NCBI GenBank assembly: GCA_052267165.1
Contig: JBKQHO010000036.1
Location: 62,001 to 126,000 of the forward strand
From: CAWICD01 sp052267165
Lineage (GTDB): Bacteria > Vulcanimicrobiota > Vulcanimicrobiia > Vulcanimicrobiales > Vulcanimicrobiaceae
Reading direction: 5' to 3'
Length of the DNA: 64,000 nt
A model generated the notes under the pieces. The model had not been told where the DNA came from. It worked only from the letters and a program-made list of their open reading frames with translations, and made no database searches. A program made the translations under genes and the position numbers. Shown here piece by piece: positions 34,485 to 43,432 of the stretch (the stretch's first letter is position 1; every line of letters starts with the position of its first letter).

Positions 34485-34566
34485 GGAATAATTTTCCGAC
34501 CATACGGCGGCTCGCTCGCCGCCCGAGAAACCGTGCGAAGCACCCCGGGAGCCTGGCGCTTCCCCG

Positions 34567-35508
34567 CTACGGCGTCGGTACGCGCGCGATCAAGTCGGCG
34601 ACGAGCTTCTCCGGGTCGACCCGGTCGGTGACCGTGCGGTAGTTGAAGGCGAGGCGGTGGCGCAACACGGCGGGGGCGCTGGCGCGCACGTCGTCGGGGA
34701 CGACGAAGGTCCGCCCGTCGCTGAGCGCGCGCGCTCGCGCGAGCGCGGCTAGTGCCAGCGTCGCGCGCGGGCTCGCGCCGCGCTCGAGGTACTCGTGCGG
34801 CGCTCGCGTTGCCGCGACCAGCGCCACGATGTACCGGGCCAGGCGCGGCTCGATGAACAGCGCGCGCGCCTCGTCGCGCCAGCGCAGCACGTCGGCGACG
34901 CCGACCACGTCGCAGGGCATCGGCGGCGGCGCACCGCCGAAGCGCTCGAGGATGCGCACTTCTTCTTCCGGCGTGGGATAGTCGACCAGGATCTTGACGA
35001 GAAAGCGGTCCATCTGCGCGAGCGGCAGCGCGTAAGTGCCTTCGGAGTCGAGCGGGTTCATCGTGGCCGTGACGACGAACGGCTCGGGCAGCTTGTGCGT
35101 CTGCGGGCCGATCGTCACCTGATGCTCCTGCATCGCCTCGAGCAGCGCCGACTGAACTTTGGCCGGCGCGCGGTTGATCTCGTCGGCCAGCACGATGTTG
35201 GCGAAGATCGGGCCGAAGGCCGTCGTGAACTCGCCGCTGCGCTGATCGAAGACGCGCGTTCCTACGATGTCGCTGGGCAGCAGGTCGGGCGTGAATTGAA
35301 CCCGCTTGAAGCTGCCGCCGACGGCATTGGCGAGCGCGCGGCAGGCGAGCGTCTTGGCCAGCCCGGGAGGCCCCTCGAGCACGACGTGCCCGCCCGCGAT
35401 CAGGGCGTGCAGCAGCGCTTCGAGCGTCGCTTGCTGACCGACCACGGTCTCGGCCAGCGCGTCGAGCAGCGCGCTCGGGGCGCAGCCCGAAGCCGTCGTG
35501 CCGGTCAC
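34567..35508 (-). CDS. MoxR-family AAA+ ATPase
   Basis: From GTG 35508 the protein is 313 aa: VVGQQATLEALLHALIAGGH, Walker A LEGPPGLAKTL, FKRVQFTPDLLPSDIVGT, Walker B IVLADEINRAPAKVQSALLE and sensor TATMNPLDSEGTY. MoxR ATPases act as chaperones for VWA-domain proteins. The start overlaps the stop of the BatD-like gene (GTGA). Its usual partners DUF58 and VWA lie at 25.6-27.3 kb on the same strand. Confidence 0.93.
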   Translation of the reverse strand: MTGTTASGCAPSALLDALAETVVGQQATLEALLHALIAGGHVVLEGPPGLAKTLACRALANAVGGSFKRVQFTPDLLPSDIVGTRVFDQRSGEFTTAFGPIFANIVLADEINRAPAKVQSALLEAMQEHQVTIGPQTHKLPEPFVVTATMNPLDSEGTYALPLAQMDRFLVKILVDYPTPEEEVRILERFGGAPPPMPCDVVGVADVLRWRDEARALFIEPRLARYIVALVAATRAPHEYLERGASPRATLALAALARARALSDGRTFVVPDDVRASAPAVLRHRLAFNYRTVTDRVDPEKLVADLIARVPTP

Positions 35509-36404
35509 GCGCTGGTGCTCGCGCCGGCCGGCGCGTCGAGCGCTTCGAGCAGCGGCAACACGTCGCGAACCGCTTCGGCCAACCGCGCGTCCTCGCAGAA
35601 CGAGGCTCGCTCGATTCCGAGCAGCGCGCCGCGCAAACGTGCGTCGTTCCCGGCCGCGCGCCGCGCGAAAAGGTCGGCGAGCGTTTCCTCGTCGCGCGCG
35701 CCGACGCGCTTGCGCAACGCCTCGCGAACGGTGACGACGCGGGGCCGAGTCGGGTCGCCCGCGAGCGCGGCGACGACCGACTGCCACGTCGCGCCGTTCG
35801 GCGGCGGCGCGGGCGCGGGCGTCGCGACGGCCGTTGCCGGTATGACGGCGCGCGGCTTGCGCCGCGCCAGGGCCCAAACGAGCGCGAGCACCGCAGCCAG
35901 CGCGAACACGAGCAGCGCGATCTGACGCAGCACGCTGAGTAGAACGTCGCGTAGCCACGGGGGCAAGCCGTTCGAAAGCAGCGTCGCCGGCAGCACCTTG
36001 ATCGAGACCGAATTGGTAAGAAAGCGGCTCGGCTTCTCGTTGCGCGCCTCGACGGCGTCCATCGCCGTCGGGCCGAGCGTGCGCAGGCCGGGCTCGGTCG
36101 CGTCGAGCGTGAGCACCTCGACGCAATCCGTGCCGCGTCCCGTCGAACTGCAGCGCCGCTCGTCGCCGGCTATCTCGAAACCCGAAAGGTCGGGCAGCGT
36201 CACGTTGTCCAGCTCGAGCACTTCCTGATCGACGTGCGCGTTGATGGTCAGATGAAAGGTCTCGCCGACGCGCACCGTCGTCTTATCGAGCGTCATGTAG
36301 AAAACGCGCACGTGCAGCGTCAACAGCGTCTGAGCGCCGGCGACCGTCGCGAACGATGCCAGCGCGGCGAAGACGAGCGCGCCTACGCGAGGACCGAAAG
36401 CCAC
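35505..36404 (-). CDS. BatD-like exported membrane protein, 299 aa
   Basis: A signal peptide (ALVFAALASFATVAGAQT) leads an extracytoplasmic beta domain starting VRVGETFHLTINA with the QEVLELDNVTLPDLSGFEI pattern of BatD/oxygen-tolerance proteins. A membrane helix (IALLVFALAAVLALVWALA) and a cytoplasmic Ala/Arg-rich tail follow. It is coupled to moxR downstream, and its start overlaps the carA 3' end by 22 bases. Confidence 0.7.
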   Translation of the reverse strand: MAFGPRVGALVFAALASFATVAGAQTLLTLHVRVFYMTLDKTTVRVGETFHLTINAHVDQEVLELDNVTLPDLSGFEIAGDERRCSSTGRGTDCVEVLTLDATEPGLRTLGPTAMDAVEARNEKPSRFLTNSVSIKVLPATLLSNGLPPWLRDVLLSVLRQIALLVFALAAVLALVWALARRKPRAVIPATAVATPAPAPPPNGATWQSVVAALAGDPTRPRVVTVREALRKRVGARDEETLADLFARRAAGNDARLRGALLGIERASFCEDARLAEAVRDVLPLLEALDAPAGASTSA

Positions 36405-37462
36405 TCGGCGAAGAGGAACCGCGCGTCGAACGGCCCTGGCGAAGCTTCAGGGTGAAACTGCACGGCGGCGATCGGGAGGCTGCGATGCCGAAACCCCTCG
36501 TTCGTTCCGTCGTTGAGGTTGATCATGGTCGGCTCGAGGTCGGCCGGAAGCGAAGCGCCGTCGACGGCATAGCCGTGGTTGTGGGCCGTCACCAGGACCG
36601 AGCCGCGCACGAGATCCTTGACGGGCTGATTGCCGCCGCGGTGCCCGTAGGGCAGCTTGTACGTATGCGCGCCGCAGGCGAGAGCCAGCAGCTGATGTCC
36701 CAGGCAAACACCGAACATCGGCAACTCGCCGACCAAGCCTTGCAGCGTCTCGATCGTCTCGGGAAGATCGGTCGGGTCGCCGGGACCGGGCGAGATCACG
36801 AGCGCATCCGGCTCGAGCGCGAGGATCTGCTCGCGCGTGGCCGTATAGGGAACGACCGTCAAGCGCGCGCCCAAGTCGACGAGGTTGCGCAGGATCGCTC
36901 GCTTCACGCCGCAGTCGAGCAGCACGATGTGCGGCCCCTTGGCCGCGGGCGAAACCTCATCGACCTCCCGCGCCGCGACGCCCGCGACCAGACCGACGGT
37001 GCTCGTCTCGCGCGCGTATGGCGCGAGCCGCTCCTCGACGATCGCCAGCGCCGATTCGCCAACCGCCAAGGCCGCGCGAATCGTGCCGTGCTCGCGCAGG
37101 ACCGTCGTCAATGCGCGCGTGTCTACCCCCACCAACGTCGGAACGCGCTGCGCCGCGAGCCACGAACCCAGATCGGTCACCATCGCATGGTGCGAGGGAC
37201 GCGCGCAGAGCCGCTTGACGATCGCGCCCGCCACGCAGGCGCCTTCGTGTTGCGCGGCGCTGCCGGAGATGCCGTAGTTACCGATCATCGGATAGGTGAA
37301 GGTCAAGAGCTGGCCCGCATACGACGGGTCGGTCAGCGCCTCTTCATAACCGGTCATCCCCGTGAAGAAGACGGCTTCGCCGAGCGCGAGCGAATCGGGC
37401 CCGATCCCATCGCCGTCAAAGCGCGTTCCGTCAGCGAGCAGGAGCGATGCCGGTTTCCTCAT
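36383..37462 (-). CDS. carA: Carbamoyl-phosphate synthase small subunit (glutaminase)
   Basis: The 359-aa protein has the CarA N-terminal domain (GEAVFFTGMTGYEEALTDPS, YPMIGNYG) and the class I glutaminase domain with catalytic Cys in MFGVCLGHQLLALA and the His/Glu pair in VQFHPEASPGP. It supplies ammonia to CarB. It heads a carA-batD-moxR run, an unusual association, separated by 13 kb from carB. Confidence 0.97.
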   Translation of the reverse strand: MRKPASLLLADGTRFDGDGIGPDSLALGEAVFFTGMTGYEEALTDPSYAGQLLTFTYPMIGNYGISGSAAQHEGACVAGAIVKRLCARPSHHAMVTDLGSWLAAQRVPTLVGVDTRALTTVLREHGTIRAALAVGESALAIVEERLAPYARETSTVGLVAGVAAREVDEVSPAAKGPHIVLLDCGVKRAILRNLVDLGARLTVVPYTATREQILALEPDALVISPGPGDPTDLPETIETLQGLVGELPMFGVCLGHQLLALACGAHTYKLPYGHRGGNQPVKDLVRGSVLVTAHNHGYAVDGASLPADLEPTMINLNDGTNEGFRHRSLPIAAVQFHPEASPGPFDARFLFAEWLSVLA

Positions 37463-37598
37463 GTGCGGGGCGACCTATTCGGCGCGGGCCGCACCGATAC
37501 CGCCGCTCCCCGGGGCGGAGCGCGCTGCGACCGTGGTCGCAGGCTTGCTCGTGTTGCGCCGTAGCGGTTCGCCGTTCCGCGCTCACGAACGCTCGAGC

Positions 37599-38276
37599 GT
37601 GTACGTTCGGCTGGTCGTGACCCTTCTGGTTTGGACCGCGTTCATCGGCGCCCTGATATTCGGAGCGGCCGGGACGCTGAACTGGCCGGCCGGCTGGGCG
37701 TACTTGTTCTTGTCGTACGGCTTGGGCCTGCCCATCAGCGTGACGCTAGGCCGGCACGACCCGGAGCTGCTGCGGGCACGGCTCGGAGGGCCGTTTGCGC
37801 AGGGCCAGCCCGGCTGGGACAAAGTGCTGCTGCCGGTGATCATGCTCGTTTACCTGGGCTGGCTCGGCCTCATGCCGCTCGACGCCGTTCGGTTCCGGCT
37901 CTCGCACGTACCCGTCTTCCTCCAGTGCCTCGGGGGCCTCTGCCTCGCGTGCGCGATGTGGTGGATCCACCTCACGCTGCGCGAGAATCCGTATGCCGCA
38001 CCCGTGGTCAAAGTTCAGCGTGAACGCGGGCACCACGTCGTCGACACCGGGCCGTATGCCGTCGTGCGCCATCCGATGTACGCGATCGGCACGCTCTACT
38101 TTCTCTCGGCGCCGCTGCTGCTCGGCTCGTGGTACGGGCTCGCACTGGTCCCGCTTCTGACCGCGCTGTTTGCGGTCCGGGCCGTCCTCGAGGAACGAAC
38201 CCTGATGCGCGAACTTCCGGGCTACGCCGAGTACGCGGTGCGCGTTCGCTACCGCTTCCTTCCGCTGGTGTGGTGA
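37599..38276 (+). CDS. Isoprenylcysteine carboxyl methyltransferase-like membrane protein
   Basis: From GTG 37599 the protein has 225 aa with about five membrane helices and the ICMT/PEMT C-terminal signature RGHHVVDTGPYAVVRHPMYA and LEERTLMRELPGYAEYAVRV. Bacterial members methylate unknown substrates or act in lipid modification. The longer ORF from 37362 overlaps carA antisense and was not used. Confidence 0.8.
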   Translation: MYVRLVVTLLVWTAFIGALIFGAAGTLNWPAGWAYLFLSYGLGLPISVTLGRHDPELLRARLGGPFAQGQPGWDKVLLPVIMLVYLGWLGLMPLDAVRFRLSHVPVFLQCLGGLCLACAMWWIHLTLRENPYAAPVVKVQRERGHHVVDTGPYAVVRHPMYAIGTLYFLSAPLLLGSWYGLALVPLLTALFAVRAVLEERTLMRELPGYAEYAVRVRYRFLPLVW

Positions 38277-38336
38277 GCACGAGCTTCGGCGTCGAACCCA
38301 ACGGCCCGCGACGACGCAAGGAGGGAGTGACGCGCC

Positions 38337-38702
38337 ATGGTGACTATCGAGACCACCGCCGACGAGCTGATCGTCCGCCCGCAGGGTCTGCACCGTTTCC
38401 TCGCCTTCGCCAGCGAGGTGCGCGTACCGCTGGCGCATGTCGTCTCCGCCGCGCGCGCCGAGGAGGAGGCCGGGGGCTGGTTTCACGGAATCCGCTTGCC
38501 GGGAACCAACATTCCCGGCATCGTGACCGCGGGGACGTTCCGTGATTCCGACGGCAAAACGTTTTGGGACGTCAGCGACCCCAAACGCGCGATCGCGATC
38601 CGTCTGCGCGACGACGGCTACGCAAAACTCATCGTCGAAGTGCAAGACGTCGAAGCCGCGCTCGCGACCATTCACGCCGCGCTCGCCGCCCTGAGGGGTT
38701 GA
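38337..38702 (+). CDS. Hypothetical protein, 121 aa (PH-like fold suspected)
   Basis: A GGAGGGAG ribosome-binding site precedes ATG 38337. The protein reads as alternating beta strands: ETTADELIVRPQGLHRFLAF, VRVPLAHVVSAARA, GGWFHGIRLPGTNIPG and TFRDSDGKTFWDVSDP, then a helix at the C-terminus. That order resembles small bacterial PH-like domains. It may be co-transcribed with the upstream methyltransferase. Confidence 0.65.
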   Translation: MVTIETTADELIVRPQGLHRFLAFASEVRVPLAHVVSAARAEEEAGGWFHGIRLPGTNIPGIVTAGTFRDSDGKTFWDVSDPKRAIAIRLRDDGYAKLIVEVQDVEAALATIHAALAALRG

Positions 38703-38752
38703 AAACGTCACGCCCGAGCTGCCCCTACATCGTCCCGAGCGGGCCCCCGCGG

Positions 38753-40336
38753 CTACTCGCCGGCGACGGCCGGCGGTGCGCTCGCCGGCCGCGCCCGCTG
38801 CAACAGCAGAATGAACACCACCGCCGCGCAGGCCAACGGAACCAGCGCGAAGATCGCGTCGGCGAAGCCGGCGTTGAGCGCTTGCTGCCGGAGCAGCCGC
38901 ACGAGCGAGACCATCGCCCCGGGCTGCGAGGCGAGGCGCTGCACTTCCGGATTAGCCAGCGTCAGCGAGCCGCGGTAGATGTCGGAGTGGAACGAAGCGC
39001 GCCGGTCGAGCACGGTCACCAGCATCGTGCTCGCGATCGAGCCGCCGAGCTGAACCGAAAGGCTGATGAACGAGCTGACTTTAGGCACGTCCGGCAGCTT
39101 CACCGATCCCAAGAGCCCGACCAGCAGCGGCACGAGCAGCATCGCCTGGCCCGCACCGCTGAAGGCGAGCAGCCACGCGAACGTCAAGAAGTCGCTTTGC
39201 GGCGTCATGCGCAGCGAGAGCGCAGCGAAGCTCGTCGCGCTCGCAAGAAAGCCCGTCATCAGGAGCAATCGGAAATCGAGCCGCGTCGCGAAGCGTGCCA
39301 CGAAAGGGGTCAAAGCCAAGACGGGCAGCGCCCGCATCAAGATCAGCAGTCCGCTCAGCGTCGCGGTGAAGCCGAGAACGTTTTGAACGTACTGCGGCAA
39401 GATCACGGTCGGGCCGAAGACGACCATTCCGAGCACGACGGCGGTCAGCGTTCCGAAGCGAACGTTTCGGTAGCGAAAGATGCGCAGATCGACGATCGGC
39501 GCCGACGTGCCGCGCAGCTCCCACAGCACGAACGCGGCCAACCCGAGAACGAAGGTGGACGCGAAGAAGACGATCCGGCCGTCGTCGAACCAGTCGGCCC
39601 GCTCGCCTTCATCGAGCACGTACTGCATCGAACCGAGGGCGGTGACGAGCAGTGCGATCCCGACGACGTCGAGCTTCAAACGCTTCGGCGCGGCCGAGTT
39701 GCGCAGCATCGTCAAGATGATGACGGCCGCCAGGGTGCCGGGAATGATGTTGATGTCAAAAACCCAAGGCCAAGAAAACTGATCGGTGAGCACGCCGCCG
39801 AGCGTCGGCCCCAAGGCCGGACCGAAGGTCAGGGCGACGGCGAAGAGCGCGGAACTCGTGCCGACCCGCTCGAGCGGAAAGGTGTCGCGCAGAATGATCT
39901 GCGACGTCGCGATCAAGCCGCCGCCGAACGCACCCTGGACGATCCTAGAGAGAACGAGCTCCGTGAGCGTGGTGGCCGTGCCGCACAGAAACGAGGCAAC
40001 CGTGAAGCCGATCACGCAGGCCGCGAAGTATTGACGGCGTCCGAAGCGCTGGATGAAAAACGGGACGAGCGGGATGACGACGACGTTCGAGATGATGTAG
40101 CCCGTGATGATCCAGGTGCCGTCGTCGATCGAAGCGCCGATGTTCCCTTCGATCGTCGGCAGCGCGACGTTGACGATGGTGGCGTCAAGCGTCTGCAAGA
40201 GGGCGGCCATCATCACGCCCGCCACGATGATGGCCCGGCGCGAGCCGTACTCGACCAGATCGGGCGCCGGCGGCGCGGCGGCCGTTCTCGAAGCGGCCGC
40301 GCTCGAAAAAGAGATTTCGGTCGGTTTTACGAGCAT
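38753..40336 (-). CDS. DHA2-family (EmrB/QacA) multidrug efflux transporter
   Basis: The 527-aa protein has about 14 membrane helices, with MMAALLQTLDATIVNVALPT, the DHA2 motif C region GPALGPTLGGVLTDQFSW, and RFGRRQYFAACVIGF. These proton antiporters export drugs. It is eight bases downstream of a TetR regulator gene, and its first codons carry the same CCGACCGAA box seen before tetR. Confidence 0.93.
   Translation of the reverse strand: MLVKPTEISFSSAAASRTAAAPPAPDLVEYGSRRAIIVAGVMMAALLQTLDATIVNVALPTIEGNIGASIDDGTWIITGYIISNVVVIPLVPFFIQRFGRRQYFAACVIGFTVASFLCGTATTLTELVLSRIVQGAFGGGLIATSQIILRDTFPLERVGTSSALFAVALTFGPALGPTLGGVLTDQFSWPWVFDINIIPGTLAAVIILTMLRNSAAPKRLKLDVVGIALLVTALGSMQYVLDEGERADWFDDGRIVFFASTFVLGLAAFVLWELRGTSAPIVDLRIFRYRNVRFGTLTAVVLGMVVFGPTVILPQYVQNVLGFTATLSGLLILMRALPVLALTPFVARFATRLDFRLLLMTGFLASATSFAALSLRMTPQSDFLTFAWLLAFSGAGQAMLLVPLLVGLLGSVKLPDVPKVSSFISLSVQLGGSIASTMLVTVLDRRASFHSDIYRGSLTLANPEVQRLASQPGAMVSLVRLLRQQALNAGFADAIFALVPLACAAVVFILLLQRARPASAPPAVAGE
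40316..40328 (-). promoter_or_regulatory. Putative TetR box within the start of the efflux gene
   Basis: AAAACCGACCGAA on the minus strand covers codons 3-7 of the transporter gene. The identical 13-mer occurs at 41013-41025 upstream of tetR. It could be a second operator. Confidence 0.4.
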
Positions 40337-40344
40337 AAAAAAGG

Positions 40345-40977
40345 TTAGCCACGGCCCCGTCGGGCGTGCGCCAGACCGTCGAGGTGGCGCGCGAGATGCT
40401 CGACCGCGAAGTGCATGTGAGCCGGATCGCGATAGAGCTTCGAGAGCATTACGGCACCCTCGAGCGTCGCGATGACGGTCGAAGCAAGGGCCGCGGAATC
40501 GACCGGCTCGAGCTCACCCCCGGCGACCGCCTCGTCGACCGTGCAGACGATTAGAGCCCGCCAGCGTTCCATCGCCTTGCGAGCGCGTTCGCGCAGCACA
40601 GGGTGCGTGTCGTCGGCCTCGACCGCCGTGTTCATCAGCGGGCACCCGCCGGCGATGAACGGCTTGTCGGCCACGCTGCGATACACGTCGACGAGCGCAT
40701 GCAAGCGGCCGAGCGCCGTTGGCGCGGCGGCGACCGCCGCGTCGAGCCGCTGCAAGACCAGCCCCGCCGCATAGTCGAAAGCCGCCAGCGCCAGCGCCTC
40801 CTTCGTCTCGAAGTGGTTGTAGACGCCGCCCTTCTCCAAGCCCGTAGCGAGCGACACGTCGGCCATCGAGGCACCGGCCACACCGCGCGTGTTGAACAGG
40901 GCCGCGGCCCGCTCCACGATGTGCCGTCGCGTCCGTTCTCCCTTGGTTACCCGCTTCGCCGGAACCGGTCTTGCCAT
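40345..40977 (-). CDS. TetR-family transcriptional regulator
   Basis: The 210-aa protein has the TetR HTH at the N-terminus (RRHIVERAAALFNTRGVAG, ASMADVSLATGLEKGGVYNH, FETKEALALAAFDYAAG) and an all-helical ligand domain with IAGGCPLMNTAVE, found in the AcrR/NemR-like group. It most likely represses itself and the DHA2 transporter that follows in the same operon. Confidence 0.92.
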   Translation of the reverse strand: MARPVPAKRVTKGERTRRHIVERAAALFNTRGVAGASMADVSLATGLEKGGVYNHFETKEALALAAFDYAAGLVLQRLDAAVAAAPTALGRLHALVDVYRSVADKPFIAGGCPLMNTAVEADDTHPVLRERARKAMERWRALIVCTVDEAVAGGELEPVDSAALASTVIATLEGAVMLSKLYRDPAHMHFAVEHLARHLDGLAHARRGRG

Positions 40978-41012
40978 ACGGCCACCCTAGTCGATCGCCG
41001 GGAAAAAGTCAA

Positions 41013-41025
41013 TTCGGTCGGTTTT
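41013..41025 (-). promoter_or_regulatory. Putative TetR operator upstream of tetR
   Basis: AAAACCGACCGAA lies 36 bases before the tetR ATG, within an AT-rich promoter-like segment. An identical 13-mer lies at 40316-40328. Confidence 0.5.
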
Positions 41026-41114
41026 TATAGGCTGCGGCTCCGCGTTTTGTGGGAGGGCGTGCATTCGCGCCGGCTCGGACGGGAGGCCGAAGACCGGCGC
41101 AAATGCCCGTAACC

Positions 41115-41981
41115 TTAGCGCGCGCCTACTTTCTCGGCCGAGCGCGAAGCGGCCTCACCCACGCCCGAGATGAACGCAAGCAGGTCGGCGTTGACCCGAT
41201 CCTTCATCGTCGAGCAAAGGCCGTGGGGGGCGCCCTTATACACCTCGAGGCGCGCGCCCGGGATGAGCTTCACTGAAAGCAAAGCGGAGTCGGCGATCGG
41301 AACGATTTGGTCGTCGTCGCCGTGGATGATGAGCGTCGGCACGTCGATCGCTTTGAGGTCTTGCGTAAAATCGGTTTCCGAGAACGCTTTGATGCAATCG
41401 TAGGCCGCTTTAAAACCGGCCAGCATCCCTTGCAGCCAGAACGAATCTCGCAGACCCTGCGAAACCGCAGCCCCTTCACGATTGAAGCCGTAGAACGGCA
41501 GGCTGAGATCCTTGAAAAACTGGGAACGGTCGGAGAGCACGCCGTTGCGAATGCCGTCGAACGCTTCGAGCGGCAGACCGCCCGGGTTCGAGGCCGTCTT
41601 CAGCATGAGCGGCGGCACGGCACCGATGAGGACAGCCTTGGCCACCCGCTTCGTACCGTGACGTCCGATGTAGCGTGCAACCTCGCCGCCGCCCGTCGAA
41701 TGCCCGACGTGCACCGCGTCCCTGAGGTCGAGCGCCTCGACGAGCGCCGCAAGATCGTCAGCGTACGTGTCCATGTCGTTGCCGTTCCAAGGCTGACCCG
41801 AGCGGCCATGACCGCGACGGTCGTGGGCGACGCAGCGGTATCCGTGGGAGGCCAGATAGAGCATCTGATCCTCAAAAGCGTCCGCGCTCAACGGCCAGCC
41901 GTGACTGAAGACGACGGGCTGCCCCGTACCCCAGTCCTTATAGTAAATATCGACCTTGTCGCGAGTCTGAAACGAAGGCAT
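41115..41981 (-). CDS. Alpha/beta hydrolase, non-haem chloroperoxidase-like
   Basis: ATG 41981 (MPSFQTRDKVDIYYKDWGTG) gives 288 aa. Motifs are VVFSHGWPLSADAFEDQM, HDRRGHGRSGQPW, the nucleophile elbow VHVGHSTGGGEVARYI, the acid in IIHGDDDQIVP and the His in KGAPHGLCSTM. This is the cofactor-free chloroperoxidase/esterase family. The reading frame upstream of 41981 is not homologous and was left out. Confidence 0.88.
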   Translation of the reverse strand: MPSFQTRDKVDIYYKDWGTGQPVVFSHGWPLSADAFEDQMLYLASHGYRCVAHDRRGHGRSGQPWNGNDMDTYADDLAALVEALDLRDAVHVGHSTGGGEVARYIGRHGTKRVAKAVLIGAVPPLMLKTASNPGGLPLEAFDGIRNGVLSDRSQFFKDLSLPFYGFNREGAAVSQGLRDSFWLQGMLAGFKAAYDCIKAFSETDFTQDLKAIDVPTLIIHGDDDQIVPIADSALLSVKLIPGARLEVYKGAPHGLCSTMKDRVNADLLAFISGVGEAASRSAEKVGAR

Positions 41982-42215
41982 GGTGCGACCCTCTCTGCGC
42001 ATGCAGCAGCACGAAATGTTGCGACGAACCGAGCCAGCGGGCGCCCGCACGCCCACGTATGGCTTGGTCTGCGCCGCAGCTTGCTTACCGAGAACTCGTG
42101 AAGTCGCTCGAGCCGCTTCGGCGACGAAATGATCGTAGTCGGTCCAATATTTGAAGTCAATGGTTAGCCAGCGCCAAGTCGCAGCAGCAGCTTTGCGAGC
42201 GAATGCATAGCTTTA

Positions 42216-42436
42216 TCGTTGTGCGCGCCCTCACGCCACATCGTGCCGCGTGAGCGGGGTTCTCGCCCGAGGTAGCTCGTGGGTCGCAACTCGGCCCGTC
42301 GCCGAATCTCCAGCGCTCCGGCAACGTCTGCGTGGCAACTCCAGCCACACGCAACGCACGCGAAGCGCCTTTTCCGCCGACTCTCCGCTGCTCGGGGTGA
42401 CCAGGACATCGACGTCGGCCGACGAGGCGCAAACAA
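42216..42436 (-). pseudogene. TnpB 3' remnant with right-end hairpin (copy 2)
   Basis: The minus strand reads KRRFACVACGWSCHADV, then AGALEIRRRAEL, the TnpB zinc-finger half and RuvC-III HADV, with an A>G replacement for the usual N. The 25-base hairpin CTCACGC-GCGTGAG (42230-42254) marks the right end. About 200 bases are over 90% identical by eye to 62661-62850. No upstream TnpB coding remains. Confidence 0.65.
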
Positions 42437-42486
42437 AGAAAGCTTCGGATATGGCGGACCGCGCCCGGCCTTCGGGGAGGCGTTTC

Positions 42487-43071
42487 CTAGGCTACGGGAA
42501 TTCGCGCGTCGCCGTAGATCTCTTCGAGCGAGAAGGAGAGGTTGATTGAGGTCAGCACTATCTTACCTGCGATCCGGTCCGGCAGCATGACGAAGGTTTC
42601 GGGGTCTGATTCGTTTCGCCGATAGAGCCGTGCCCAGCGACGTTGGCTATCCAGTAGCAGGTACTCGTCGACCGAAGGGATTGCGCGATAGAGGTCAACC
42701 TTAAGCCCCATGTCGGTGTCTTGCGTGCTGGGGCTAAGGACCTCGACGATGAGTCTTGGGAACCAGATTACGCGCTCATTGACGAAGTCGTCCGTCTCAC
42801 GAAGGTCCCGCTCATCGCAGGTGACGACGATGTCGGGGGAGCGACCGTTGGCGAGCGTCGCGCCGCTGGCGTCAGACTCGCAGCCTCGAGCCGAAACATG
42901 CGTGTCGATCCGGCGCTGAAGAGCGGTCACGAGTCGATTGTGCCGGCGGGTTGGTTTCGCTAGTGCAACCGGGCGCCCGTCGACAAGCTCGAACCGCTCG
43001 TCGCCTGAGACTCGCTCAGCCCACTGCAGAAAGGCCTGTAGTGACAGCTGGTCGGGATGCTGCTGTTCCAA
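42487..43071 (-). CDS. Uma2-family putative restriction endonuclease-fold protein
   Basis: The 194-aa protein matches Uma2/DUF820: FELVDGRPVALAKPTRRHNR, RSPDIVVTCDERD, FPRLIVEVLSPSTQDTD with the PD-(D/E)xK core, then KVDLYRAIPSVDEYLLLD. Function is unknown; the family expands in environmental bacteria and is often found near mobile DNA. It lies between tnpB and tnpA remnants. Confidence 0.88.
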   Translation of the reverse strand: MEQQHPDQLSLQAFLQWAERVSGDERFELVDGRPVALAKPTRRHNRLVTALQRRIDTHVSARGCESDASGATLANGRSPDIVVTCDERDLRETDDFVNERVIWFPRLIVEVLSPSTQDTDMGLKVDLYRAIPSVDEYLLLDSQRRWARLYRRNESDPETFVMLPDRIAGKIVLTSINLSFSLEEIYGDARIPVA

Positions 43072-43084
43072 GATGGCTCCTTGG

Positions 43085-43378
43085 CGCCGGGCCGAAGATG
43101 TGGATTTCGACGTCAGCCGTGTTTACGCCCTGGGGTGGCCTCTAAGGGCTCTTCATCTGGCTGTCGCTGCGTACCGGCGGCGATGTATCGACGCTGCCAT
43201 ACTCGACCCGCCTCAGCGCCATCTTCACGGGCCTGTGCGAGCGGTGGGAATGCGACTTCCTTGAGTTCAACGGCGAACCCGATCATGCGCATCTGCTGCT
43301 CGGCGTCAATCCGAAGAGCGCCCCGTCTGTGCTGGTCAACAACTTCAAGACCGTCTCCTCGCGGCTGATCCGCTCTGA
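43085..43378 (+). pseudogene. IS200/IS605-type TnpA (HUH transposase) remnant
   Basis: Two frames join to a Y1-type transposase. The first reads AAYRRRCIDAAILD; after a frameshift near 43208 the second continues RLSAIFTGLCERWECDFLEF, then NGEPDHAHLLLGVNPKSAPS with the HUH pair (HAH), and VLVNNFKTVSSRLIRSE. The C-terminal helix with the catalytic tyrosine is gone, so it is inactive. It shows that an autonomous IS605-type element was once here. Confidence 0.75.
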
Positions 43379-43432
43379 ACCGTCCCCCCAAAGCGCGGGA
43401 GTCGCGCCATAAGCGGAGCACGTCGCCGCTTT

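Noticed and set aside
38564..40348. 594-codon Arg/Gln-rich plus-strand ORF
   Set aside because: Antisense to the DHA2 transporter, without ribosome-binding site or motif.
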